Shown here one piece after another: positions 16,203 to 24,755 of a stretch of 49,388 bases of DNA. The stretch is from NCBI GenBank assembly GCA_018648645.1, contig JABGQS010000018.1, positions 1 through 49,388 on the forward strand, read 5' to 3'. Under the pieces are notes generated by a model. That model saw only the letters and a program-made list of their open reading frames with translations, was not told the DNA's origin and ran no database searches. This stretch comes from Clostridia bacterium. Its GTDB lineage: Bacteria; Bacillota; Clostridia; Christensenellales; SZUA-584. The position numbers and the translations under genes are program-made. The number at the start of each line of letters is the position of its first letter. Within the stretch, counting starts at the first letter, position 1.

Positions 16203-18752
16203 ATGAAAAAAACACTAATGGTGGTTGACGGAAACAGCTTGATGTATCGCGCTTTTTTCGCTATGCCGCCGCTTACAAACAAACACAGCGAACCGGTTGG
16301 TGCAATATACGGATTCTTTAGTATGCTTATCAGCGCTCTTGATTCATTAGCGCCCGAAAGTCTTGCAATCGCATTTGACATGAAAGGCAAAACATTTCGT
16401 CACGATATTTACGAGCAGTACAAAGGCACCCGCAAACCAATGCCGGACGAACTCATTCCGCAGTTTCCGGTGCTCAAGAAAGCCCTAAATGGTATGGGAA
16501 TCAAGACACTGCAGAGCGCGGGATACGAGGCCGATGACATCCTTGGCGCAATGTCTTTGCTTGCTGCCGGTAATGATATGACTTCGGTGCTGGTCACCGG
16601 CGACAAAGACATTTACCAATTAGTAAGTGATTCTTGCAGCGTACTTATGACGCGCAAAGGCGTCAGCGAATCTCTTTACGTAGACGAGAGCAAACTCGAC
16701 GAATTGTATTCGCTTTCGCCAAGTCAGATTGTCGATCTCAAAGGCTTTATGGGCGACTCTTCCGACAACATCCCGGGTGTTCCCGGCGTCGGCGAAAAAA
16801 CAGCGCTTAAGCTTTTGCACGAATACAAAGACATGGACGGCGTGTATGCTCACATCGATGAACAGAAGGGTAAGCTGAGAGAAAAACTTGCTGACAACAA
16901 AGATTTGGCGTACCTCAGTCGCGAGCTTGCGACAATCGATTCGAATGTGCCTCTGGACGTAACGCTGGAAGACATCGCATTTAGCGGTCTGATAGAAGAG
17001 AACACAAAGCCCGTTCTCGAGGACCTCGGTTTCTCTTCGCTTGTCAAACGCCTCGGCTACGAGAAAAGCTCGCTATCGCAGCTAACAACAATCGAAATCA
17101 CAGACATGGCTGGTTTAATGAAGCTTATATCAGACATAAAATACACTACACACATTGCGCTTCACCTCGGCAGCGAAATCACTGTTTCCTTGTCACAAAA
17201 CACAGAATACTCAATTATCTGCGAGCATTCACTGCTTAATATAGACTTCACGCGCGACATTGTTCTTGACGCACTAAAGCCCATTCTGCAAGACAGCAAA
17301 ATCCCCAAAGTTTTCTTCGGCGCAAAAAACATATCTGCCGAGCTTGCTTTATCTGGCATCAAAATAGACGGAATCCTTTTCGACACAAAAATCGCCGAAT
17401 ACGTTATCAACCCGTCAAGCGCAAACGCCGACATCGAAAAACTTGCCGAACGTTACGGCGAGGGCGGAAGCGCGTCCGCTTTGATGGGCTTATATTTACA
17501 GCAAAAAAAGCAGCTGAAGGAAAACGACCTTTGGTACGTATACAACGACATCGAAATGCCGCTGATGCAGGTGCTGCTCGATATGGAGGACACGGGGTTC
17601 CGTATCGACTTTGATTTGCTGAGTGAATTTTCCAAGAATATGACTGCCGAGATTGACAGCCTAAAAGCAAATATATACGAAACCAGCGGTTACGATGACT
17701 TTAACATCAACTCGACGCAACAGCTTAGCAACGTTCTGTTCGAGCGTCTGGGGCTACCGGCAGAAAAGAAAACCAAAACGGGCTTTTCCACAAGCAACGA
17801 AGTTCTCGAAAGCTTATACGATAAACACCCTGTTATAGATTTCATAATGCGATATCGCCGTCTTGCAAAACTCAAAAGCACTTACATCGACGGTCTTAAG
17901 GAAATCGCAGACACGGACGGTTTTGTACACACAACCTTTGTTCAAGTTTCAACCGTCACAGGCAGAATATCCAGCAAAGAGCCAAACTTGCAAAACATCC
18001 CGATTCGAACAAAGCAAGGCAGAGAAATCCGACGTTTGTTCCTGCCGTCAACGCCACAACGCAAACTCGTCACGTCCGACTATTCCCAAATCGAGCTTCG
18101 TATACTCGCGTCCATTTCCGGCGACGACGTAATGAAGCAAGCATTCTTCTCAGGTGACGACATCCACACTCGCACAGCGTCCGAAGTTTTCGGCGTCCCT
18201 CTTGACCAAGTAACGGGCGAAATGCGCGGCAGCGCAAAAGCCGTCAATTTCGGCATTGTCTACGGCATAAGCGACTTCGGGCTGGCTAAAAATCTCGGCG
18301 TTTCTGTAAAAAAAGCGGGCAGTTACATCGACAGATACTTTATGCGCTTTTCGGGCGTAAAGCAATATATGGACGAAATCAAAATCAAAGCGAAACAAGA
18401 CGGCTACGTGACCACTCTTTTAGGTCGCCGCAGATACTTGCCGGAACTCAAATCATCCAACTATAACGTTCGCTCGTTTGGAGAGCGCGCAGCGTTAAAC
18501 ACGCCGATACAAGGCAGCGCCGCAGACATCATCAAACTTGCGATGATAGACGTAGCGGACAAGCTGAACAGCGGCGGGTACGCTTCAAAGCTGATACTCC
18601 AAGTGCACGATGAATTGATTATAGACACCGCAATGGACGAGTTAACCGCCATCAAAGCGCTTTTGAAGCAGAGCATGGAAACCGCTTACGAACTGGACGT
18701 TCCGCTCATTGCAGACATCGGCGTTGGCGACAATTGGCTGGAGGCAAAATAA
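16203..18752 (+). CDS. polA: DNA polymerase I
   Basis: An 849-residue family A polymerase for gap filling and Okazaki fragment maturation. The 5'-3' exonuclease domain (about 1-290) has VDGNSLMYRAFFA, EADDILG and DSSDNIPGVPGVGEKTA. The polymerase domain carries motif A (TSDYSQIELRILA), motif B (AKAVNFGIVYGIS) and motif C (QVHDELI). The middle 3'-5' exonuclease-like domain (about 300-460) lacks the Asp-x-Glu metal-binding motif (it reads HIALHLGSE), so proofreading is predicted to be absent, as in Bacillus polymerase I. AAGGTGA precedes the ATG. Confidence 0.97.
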   Translation: MKKTLMVVDGNSLMYRAFFAMPPLTNKHSEPVGAIYGFFSMLISALDSLAPESLAIAFDMKGKTFRHDIYEQYKGTRKPMPDELIPQFPVLKKALNGMGIKTLQSAGYEADDILGAMSLLAAGNDMTSVLVTGDKDIYQLVSDSCSVLMTRKGVSESLYVDESKLDELYSLSPSQIVDLKGFMGDSSDNIPGVPGVGEKTALKLLHEYKDMDGVYAHIDEQKGKLREKLADNKDLAYLSRELATIDSNVPLDVTLEDIAFSGLIEENTKPVLEDLGFSSLVKRLGYEKSSLSQLTTIEITDMAGLMKLISDIKYTTHIALHLGSEITVSLSQNTEYSIICEHSLLNIDFTRDIVLDALKPILQDSKIPKVFFGAKNISAELALSGIKIDGILFDTKIAEYVINPSSANADIEKLAERYGEGGSASALMGLYLQQKKQLKENDLWYVYNDIEMPLMQVLLDMEDTGFRIDFDLLSEFSKNMTAEIDSLKANIYETSGYDDFNINSTQQLSNVLFERLGLPAEKKTKTGFSTSNEVLESLYDKHPVIDFIMRYRRLAKLKSTYIDGLKEIADTDGFVHTTFVQVSTVTGRISSKEPNLQNIPIRTKQGREIRRLFLPSTPQRKLVTSDYSQIELRILASISGDDVMKQAFFSGDDIHTRTASEVFGVPLDQVTGEMRGSAKAVNFGIVYGISDFGLAKNLGVSVKKAGSYIDRYFMRFSGVKQYMDEIKIKAKQDGYVTTLLGRRRYLPELKSSNYNVRSFGERAALNTPIQGSAADIIKLAMIDVADKLNSGGYASKLILQVHDELIIDTAMDELTAIKALLKQSMETAYELDVPLIADIGVGDNWLEAK

Positions 18753-18754
18753 TC

Positions 18755-19348
18755 ATGGTTATTGGAATAACAGGAGGCATCGGCTCAGGCAAATCCGCAA
18801 TCAGCGACTATCTGCTTAGCTTAGGTGAAGCTGTCATCGACGCAGACGTGGTTGCTCGGCAGGTAGTTCAGCCCGGCGAGCCCGGTTCGAAAGAAATCAA
18901 ACTCGTTTTTGGCGATTCCTTTTTTTCCGACGACGGCAGCCTTAATCGCAAAAAACTCGCTGACCATGTTTTTGCAGACAAATCTCGTCTTAAGCTGCTC
19001 AACAGTCTTCTTCACCCGATTATCATTGATAGACTTTTTGAGCTGTCAAACCTTCATTCCGGCAGGGTTTTTTGGGATGTCGCGCTTCTTATCCAAGCCG
19101 GTATGCAGCAAAGTGTCGACTTCATCTGGCTGGTCGTTGCAAACGAGGACGAGAAGATCCGCAGAGTTACACAGCGCGACGGTGCAAGCGAGCAAAGCGT
19201 GCGTCAGCGCATGGACAAGCAGCTGAGCGACGAGCAAATGAAACCGTTTGCACACGAAATCATTGAGAACAACGAAGATTTGTCTTCGCTATATAATAAG
19301 ATAGATACGTTGCTAAACAAGCCAACCTACAACGAGGTAAGTGAATGA
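18755..19348 (+). CDS. coaE: Dephospho-CoA kinase
   Basis: Last step of coenzyme A synthesis, phosphorylating dephospho-CoA. The 197-residue protein starts VIGITGGIGSGKSAISDYL with the P-loop at about residues 8-15 and has VIDADVVARQVV and VFWDVALLIQAGMQ in the expected places. The frame could start at TTG 18734, inside polA, but ATG 18755 directly precedes the first strand and has GGAGG 10 nt upstream. It begins 2 nt after the polA stop and overlaps the transglycosylase gene by 4 nt. Confidence 0.95.
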   Translation: MVIGITGGIGSGKSAISDYLLSLGEAVIDADVVARQVVQPGEPGSKEIKLVFGDSFFSDDGSLNRKKLADHVFADKSRLKLLNSLLHPIIIDRLFELSNLHSGRVFWDVALLIQAGMQQSVDFIWLVVANEDEKIRRVTQRDGASEQSVRQRMDKQLSDEQMKPFAHEIIENNEDLSSLYNKIDTLLNKPTYNEVSE

Positions 19349-19911
19349 GTAAACAAGAAAACACAGCTATAACAACAAAAATGAAAATTTGGACGGTTTT
19401 GTGCATATTGCTGGTATGCGCCACAGCGTTTGTTGTGCGCGGGGTGTTAGTATATAAAATATTTCCTTTAGATTACGAGGAGTCTATAATCAAATACAGC
19501 GAGGAATATGAAATAGACAAGTATCTGGTATGTGCCGTCATCTTCGCAGAAAGCGGCTTTGACGACACCGCGCGCTCCTCAGCGGGTGCCGTTGGTGTCA
19601 TGCAGATAATCCCCGGCACCGGTGAATGGGCAGCAGAAAAAATCGGCATCGAATCATACAATGAGCAGATGCTTTTAGACCCAGATATCAACATCAGAAT
19701 TGGCTGCTGGTATCTCAGTTATTTGGGTGCTAAGTTCGAAAACGACTCAGAAAAGTTTCTCGCAGCCTACAACGCAGGACCATCAAAAGTTGAAGAGTGG
19801 ATAGACTCAGACGGAACTCTTCGTGAAATCCCGTATGAGGAAACGGAGAACTACGTGCTGCGAATCAAACGCTACTACAACATATATAAAGGTTTATACA
19901 ATGATCTATAA
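19345..19911 (+). CDS. Membrane-anchored lytic transglycosylase (SLT family)
   Basis: A 188-residue peptidoglycan lytic transglycosylase. One N-terminal membrane helix (about residues 14-36, IWTVLCILLVCATAFVVRGV) anchors the enzyme outside the membrane. The SLT domain has the catalytic Glu in AVIFAESGFDDTA, then SAGAVGVMQIIPGTGEWAA, the RIGCWYLSYL helix and FLAAYNAGP. It overlaps the coaE stop (ATGA) and its end overlaps the start of the next lipoprotein gene by 11 nt, so the four genes are coupled. It may act in cell-wall remodelling; a sporulation role is possible but not shown. Confidence 0.92.
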   Translation: MSKQENTAITTKMKIWTVLCILLVCATAFVVRGVLVYKIFPLDYEESIIKYSEEYEIDKYLVCAVIFAESGFDDTARSSAGAVGVMQIIPGTGEWAAEKIGIESYNEQMLLDPDINIRIGCWYLSYLGAKFENDSEKFLAAYNAGPSKVEEWIDSDGTLREIPYEETENYVLRIKRYYNIYKGLYNDL

Positions 19912-21553
19912 AAAAATTGCAATAATAATTGTATCAATATCGCTGCTCCTTACCTGTGCGTGCGCAGGGGACGTGCTGATAGAGGAAGACACGGCAGTTG
20001 AGGAAATACCGCAATATACTCTTCCGCCGGTTATCAAAGATCCGGTCCCGAAAATCGGGGGAGAGCTTGTTTTTCCTATGCCCAAAAACCCGGCAACGAT
20101 AAATCCGCTAAAAGTCCACAATGTCGAACTGACTAATCTATTAACTCTCGTCTATGAGCAGCTCGTTCACATCGACATAGACGGCAAAGCGACTGCAGAG
20201 CTTGCCGAAACGTGGGAAGCCGACGCAACGGGCACCATATGGACATTTAAGCTGAGACGCGGTGTGCAGTGGCAGCAGGATTACGGCCAGTTCACAGCGC
20301 ACGATGTCATATACACCATCGACCAAATCATGAATCTGTCACCGGAGGAATCCCGGTTCGCAGTCTACAATCACTTAATCGTTTCGTACATCGCTACAGA
20401 CAACTACACTATAGCCATCACGTTAAGCGAGCCAAGTAACGCCGCTATCTACTTTATGACGTTCCCGGTTCTTTGCCAAAGCTTTGCGGAAACTACCGAC
20501 ATAGAAACGCACTTGCCGGTCGGCACAGGTCCTTATCTCGTCACAGAATACGACAAGCGCGAGCAAATGCAGCTCATTGCCAGCGATGTCTGGTGGAAGC
20601 AACCACCATACATACAAAAGCTTACCGCGCTTTGCTACTCAGACCACGACACCGAGCTTGTCGCGCTCGATTCAAACCTGCTCGATTTTGTTACAACATC
20701 AACGCTGGCGATAGACACATACATCAAGTACAATCAAACCGAGTCGCTAGACTATCTGACGCAGTATTACGACTGCCTTATACCGAACGTTACAGACGGC
20801 GTCTTTTCGGATGTCAGCGTTCGTCAGGCTATTGCTTTCGCGCTTGATAAACGCGACCTCATATCAAAAGCGCTGCTGGGTCACGCTGTCGCAACCGACT
20901 ATCCGATTCCGCTCGATTCGTTTCTGTCAAGCGGCTCAACCAACATTCACGAGTATAATCTGCAAAAAGCAATAGAACTTCTTGACACAGCCGGTTGGAA
21001 AAATCGAGACGACGATCCTGTATTCGAAGCTGTTATCAACACGTTGCTGTACGACCTTACAATCGATCTGCTAATTTACGAAAACAGCGAGGACACATAC
21101 CGTCGCGATGTTGCAGACAACATTAAAGCACAACTCATTAATGTCGGCATAGAGGTCAACATAATCGAGGTTCCTTACAGCGAGTACCTCATACGGCTTG
21201 CCAACAAAGACTTTGACTTAGCGCTATGCTCATTCTATCTCGACCAAAATCCTGACCCAACGTTCATGATTGGCACAGGCGGCAGCGCAAACTATGGCGG
21301 ATTTACCGACTTAAACATGGATTTACTGCTCCAAAACTGCAAGACTGCAACAAACGACGAAGACATGGTCGCCGCATATATTACACTAGAGGACTACTTC
21401 GTTGCACAGGCTCCACATATCGGGCTATATTTTAGAACGAATTCCTTGATTTTTGACAGCGCGATCACGATTGACGACAATATCCGCGATTTGAACGTGT
21501 ACACAAGTTTACCAAATTGGTACTTGCTTGTAGAGGAAGGTGAAGTCAATTGA
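19901..21553 (+). CDS. Family 5 extracellular solute-binding lipoprotein
   Basis: A 550-residue binding protein of the peptide/nickel class (SBP_bac_5). A basic start MIYKKIA, a hydrophobic stretch and Cys residues in LLTCACAGD suggest a lipoprotein, although the lipobox is not canonical. Typical segments are ELAETWEADATGTIWTFKLRRGVQWQ, FTAHDVIYTIDQI, LPVGTGPYLVTEYD and VRQAIAFALDKRDLI. No ABC permease or ATPase gene is near, so it is an orphan binding protein or docks to a distant transporter. ATG 19901 is chosen because upstream sequence in this frame is the end of the transglycosylase read out of frame. It is followed by the methyltransferase with a TTGA overlap. Confidence 0.9.
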   Translation: MIYKKIAIIIVSISLLLTCACAGDVLIEEDTAVEEIPQYTLPPVIKDPVPKIGGELVFPMPKNPATINPLKVHNVELTNLLTLVYEQLVHIDIDGKATAELAETWEADATGTIWTFKLRRGVQWQQDYGQFTAHDVIYTIDQIMNLSPEESRFAVYNHLIVSYIATDNYTIAITLSEPSNAAIYFMTFPVLCQSFAETTDIETHLPVGTGPYLVTEYDKREQMQLIASDVWWKQPPYIQKLTALCYSDHDTELVALDSNLLDFVTTSTLAIDTYIKYNQTESLDYLTQYYDCLIPNVTDGVFSDVSVRQAIAFALDKRDLISKALLGHAVATDYPIPLDSFLSSGSTNIHEYNLQKAIELLDTAGWKNRDDDPVFEAVINTLLYDLTIDLLIYENSEDTYRRDVADNIKAQLINVGIEVNIIEVPYSEYLIRLANKDFDLALCSFYLDQNPDPTFMIGTGGSANYGGFTDLNMDLLLQNCKTATNDEDMVAAYITLEDYFVAQAPHIGLYFRTNSLIFDSAITIDDNIRDLNVYTSLPNWYLLVEEGEVN

Positions 21554-22305
21554 ACGAACTAATCACAAGTACAAAAAACGAATATGTCAAAATGGCAAAA
21601 AGCCTCAAATCCAAAAAATCTCGAAATGAGTACGGAGCATTCATGGTCGATGGTACAAAATGCGTGGGCGAGCTTATTTCTCACATGCCAAACCTGTTGA
21701 AAAGCCTCATCGTTATCGAAGGACAACACAAAGATATTGCAGACCTCGCGGCAAATATGAAAGTCGAAGTTTATCCGGTAAAACAGCATGTGATGAACGC
21801 CATCAGCGACTGTAAAACTTCACAAGGCGTTGCAGCCATTGCAACTTACCCAAGTTACATTATTCCAAAAAGCGGCTTTATTCTTGCGCTGGACGGTGTT
21901 GCCGACCCACAAAACGTCGGGACCATGATTCGCACAGCGGATGCCGCAGGATGTGCCGGCGTTGTGATGTCGGATTCGTGTGCAGATTTTCTATCGCCAA
22001 AGTCCGTACGCGCCTCTATGGGCAGCGTGTTCCACCTGCCAATCGTCAAAACCGATTTGCTGCCATATCTATCCGAATTGCGTTCAAACGGGTATCGTAT
22101 CGCAGCCGCGCACATGTCCGGACAAAGCGATTTCGACTTACCATGGCAGTCTTGCTGCCTAGTCATCGGCAACGAAGCCAGAGGCGTTTGCGAGCCGATT
22201 ACAGCGCTTGCGACCGACCACGTCAGCATCCCAATGTTTGGGAGTGCAGAGAGCTTAAATGCTGCTGTAGCGGCCGGGATTCTTATTTACAAAATTCGCA
22301 ACTAA
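21550..22305 (+). CDS. TrmH/SpoU family RNA methyltransferase
   Basis: A 251-residue 2'-O-methyltransferase for tRNA or rRNA; the exact target base cannot be told. An N-terminal substrate-binding domain (about 1-95, with SKKSRNEYGAFMVDGTKC) precedes the knotted SPOUT domain with its three motifs: LDGVADPQNVGTMIRTADAAG, LVIGNEARGV and SIPMFGSAESLNAAVAAGILIY. The start is TTG at 21550, overlapping the previous stop as TTGA, with AGAGGAAGG about 10 nt upstream; the first residues NELITSTKNEYVK are typical of the family. Confidence 0.92.
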   Translation: MNELITSTKNEYVKMAKSLKSKKSRNEYGAFMVDGTKCVGELISHMPNLLKSLIVIEGQHKDIADLAANMKVEVYPVKQHVMNAISDCKTSQGVAAIATYPSYIIPKSGFILALDGVADPQNVGTMIRTADAAGCAGVVMSDSCADFLSPKSVRASMGSVFHLPIVKTDLLPYLSELRSNGYRIAAAHMSGQSDFDLPWQSCCLVIGNEARGVCEPITALATDHVSIPMFGSAESLNAAVAAGILIYKIRN

Positions 22306-22331
22306 ACCAACCAACTATAACAATAAAATAT

Positions 22332-22360
22332 TTGTAAACTAGTTTATCATATGCTATAAT
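22332..22360 (+). promoter_or_regulatory. Predicted promoter of the first LRR/binding-protein gene
   Basis: TTGTAA (22332-22337), 17-bp spacer, perfect TATAAT (22355-22360), 30 nt before the start codon. The gene thus appears to be separately transcribed from the methyltransferase gene. Confidence 0.65.
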
Positions 22361-22389
22361 GGAACAAATTTACACTGTGGAGGTTTCTT

Positions 22390-24627
22390 ATGTATTGCAA
22401 AAAATGTGGTAACGAAATAACCAACGAGGATACTTTTTGTGCAAAATGCGGTGCTGTCACCGGCGCACAGGGACAACCCCAACCCAATAAAGTAGAAATT
22501 CCACCAATGGGTAACGTTAAACCGCCCAAACCAAAAAAATCTCGAAATGCGCTCTGGATATCATTGTTCGCGGTTCTGCTTGTTTTAGTAGCATCCGCGC
22601 TCATTGTCGTGTTTGTCGTTCTTCCAGCGTCAGATACGCAAAACACAACAGACAGTTATGTCATATATGTTAACGACGGTGAGGTTGTGATATTCGAGGA
22701 TATTTTCGAATATGACAATGACCAAATCACTTACGAAATCGACGGCGAGGAGTATGATGAGCTGTTCTCCGATGATTTTATGGACGAGCCAACCGACATC
22801 ACTGTGCTGATTGAAGACGAAAACGGTGATTTACGTAAAACCGTATTTATTCCCGGCGTCATGATTGTGGACACTGAACAGGACGATTCTGTCCGTTGGA
22901 GCGATTACGACGAAGCTCAAACCCTGTACGTTTCTGACGAAATCGGAGTAGTCGAACTTTCAGATATTGTAGAGTTGACATCGGTAACGGTTCTGTTTCT
23001 AGATAAGTGCACTAACATCACTGATATTGACGATATTTCAGAAATGGAACAGCTTCAAGGATTGTCAATTTGCATAATGGACATTGACGATATTGATGTA
23101 CTCGAAGACTTAAAATCGCTCAACCGCCTAGACCTCCTAGTATTAGATAATCTTGATGACTTCGACGTTTTAGAAGACTTGCACTCCCTAAAGTCACTTC
23201 GAGTCTCAGCCATAAACATAGATGAAATAAGCGATTTGGGTGCTCTTGAGTCGCTTGAGAGCTTAATTATAATATCCATTCAATCGCTTACCGATGTGCA
23301 AAGCATCGAGGACTTCTCATCTCTAAAGTTTCTTAAGCTAAAAAACATTAGCACACTCGAAGATATAGACGCCTTGGATGAACTGGAATCGCTCGAATCC
23401 TTATCACTTTTTAGTCTTCACAATCTAGAATCCATAGACGTGCTGGAGGATATTAACGGCTTACGCGAGCTTTTCTTAATCAACCTTTCACTGGTAGACG
23501 AGGATGACGCAGATGACATAATTGATTATCTGGAAGACAACGACGTAACTGTATACGCAGATAACCTATACTTTGAGAAAGACCAAGTGCAAGAACCTGT
23601 GTCACAAGTTGACCCGCAAGAGCCTGTATCACAACTTGATACTTCAGGGCTGACAATAGGCTTTATCAACGCGGGTCCCGACGATTACTATGCCCAGTTT
23701 GCAGACGCCTTCATTACCATCGCAGAGTACGAAGGCTTCGAGGTTATAGTTATGCAATCCGATTACAGCCCGGAAAAAGAGCTGTCCAACGCAAAAGATT
23801 TGATTGCTGCCGGAGTTGACGCTTTAGCAGTAATAACAGTTAGCTCAAACAGGTCTGCTGATACAATTGCGCTTGCAAACGACGCAGGTGTTCCCATCTT
23901 TTTCATCGCAGGCAAGCCTTCTGTCAACCCCGGAGACACACTTAACGGTCACGTCACCGACAACTTCGTAATGATTGGCTATCTCGCTGGGCAGTGGGTT
24001 GCGCAAAACTATCCTGACGCTGTGTGCGTAAATATTCCGGGTTTTATGGGTCAGGGTCCCGCCGAGGGCGAAATCGTTGGCTTTGACATGGCACTTGCGC
24101 AGGCGGGCATGCCACCGGCCATATTGCTCCCCAGTTCCGACTGGCAAAGGCAGTACGCCATCCCGGTAGCTCGCGATTTAATTGCATCGGGGCTCGATTT
24201 CGACGTGTTATTCGCATGCAACGATGAAACATACTTCGGAGTTCAGCAAGTTTTTGACGAGTTGGGGATAACTGACAAAATCATCGTATCCGCGAACGCT
24301 AAAGACGATACGTGGCCGAACCTGCTTTCTGGCGAGCTCGCAGCATCATCCCCAAATCCGCCTTCGCTTAATGCAGACCTTTGCGTTCAACAGATTATGC
24401 GATACTTAAACGGCGAGGATTTCGTGCAATCCTTACAAATTGTACCTCCCTCTGTCATCACAGGCAGCAATATCGACACCGCTATTCCTTGGTCTGTAAC
24501 TGCTTACATGAGGGGGCGCAAAAACAACGACTTCCAATACTTGCTCGAAGATTACGAAAGAGCATTCCTCAGCAACATTGATTTATTCGAAGCTTTCGAT
24601 ACAGCGTTTAGTGATTACATGAATTAA
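22390..24627 (+). CDS. Zinc-ribbon/TM/LRR/sugar-binding-protein-like membrane protein, paralogue 1
   Basis: A 745-residue protein of unusual design. Residues 3-20 form a zinc ribbon (CKKC...CAKC). A Lys-rich linker leads to one membrane helix (about 55-79), with positive charge before it, so the ribbon should be inside and the rest outside. About 80-190 is an acidic all-beta-looking region with IDGEEYDELFSDDFMDEP. About 195-385 has leucine-rich repeats of 22-24 residues, internalin-like and very acidic. From about 421 (LTIGFINAGPDDYY) to about 690 is a type I periplasmic binding-protein domain like RbsB (ALANDAGVPIFFIAGKP; FACNDETYFGVQQVFDELG). I know no named family with this order; a sensor of an extracellular ligand is a guess. 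GGAGG precedes the ATG. Confidence 0.85.
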   Translation: MYCKKCGNEITNEDTFCAKCGAVTGAQGQPQPNKVEIPPMGNVKPPKPKKSRNALWISLFAVLLVLVASALIVVFVVLPASDTQNTTDSYVIYVNDGEVVIFEDIFEYDNDQITYEIDGEEYDELFSDDFMDEPTDITVLIEDENGDLRKTVFIPGVMIVDTEQDDSVRWSDYDEAQTLYVSDEIGVVELSDIVELTSVTVLFLDKCTNITDIDDISEMEQLQGLSICIMDIDDIDVLEDLKSLNRLDLLVLDNLDDFDVLEDLHSLKSLRVSAINIDEISDLGALESLESLIIISIQSLTDVQSIEDFSSLKFLKLKNISTLEDIDALDELESLESLSLFSLHNLESIDVLEDINGLRELFLINLSLVDEDDADDIIDYLEDNDVTVYADNLYFEKDQVQEPVSQVDPQEPVSQLDTSGLTIGFINAGPDDYYAQFADAFITIAEYEGFEVIVMQSDYSPEKELSNAKDLIAAGVDALAVITVSSNRSADTIALANDAGVPIFFIAGKPSVNPGDTLNGHVTDNFVMIGYLAGQWVAQNYPDAVCVNIPGFMGQGPAEGEIVGFDMALAQAGMPPAILLPSSDWQRQYAIPVARDLIASGLDFDVLFACNDETYFGVQQVFDELGITDKIIVSANAKDDTWPNLLSGELAASSPNPPSLNADLCVQQIMRYLNGEDFVQSLQIVPPSVITGSNIDTAIPWSVTAYMRGRKNNDFQYLLEDYERAFLSNIDLFEAFDTAFSDYMN

Positions 24628-24638
24628 CACACGCGTTA

Positions 24639-24669
24639 AGACCTGCTGCCGCTCAGGCAGCAGGTCTTG
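24639..24669 (+). terminator. Strong hairpin terminator between the two LRR paralogues
   Basis: Perfect 13-bp stem (24639-24651 with 24657-24669) with a 5-nt loop, followed by GATTTAT rather than a pure T-run. It lies 12 nt after the stop of paralogue 1 and separates the two transcripts. Confidence 0.75.
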
Positions 24670-24694
24670 ATTTATAAAAAATTCAGATTCTTGT

Positions 24695-24721
24695 GCTCAG
24701 TCCATTCGATATGCTGAGCAT
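24695..24721. promoter_or_regulatory. Inverted repeat upstream of paralogue 2
   Basis: TGCTCAG (24695-24701) and CTGAGCA (24715-24721) are exact inverted copies 13 bp apart, about 35 nt before the second paralogue. This could be an operator or a leader hairpin. No convincing -35/-10 pair was fixed here; the best -10 is a TACAAT closer to the start. No similar repeat was seen before paralogue 1. Confidence 0.35.
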
Positions 24722-24755
24722 TTGAACACCTTATACAATAAAACGGAGGATAGTT

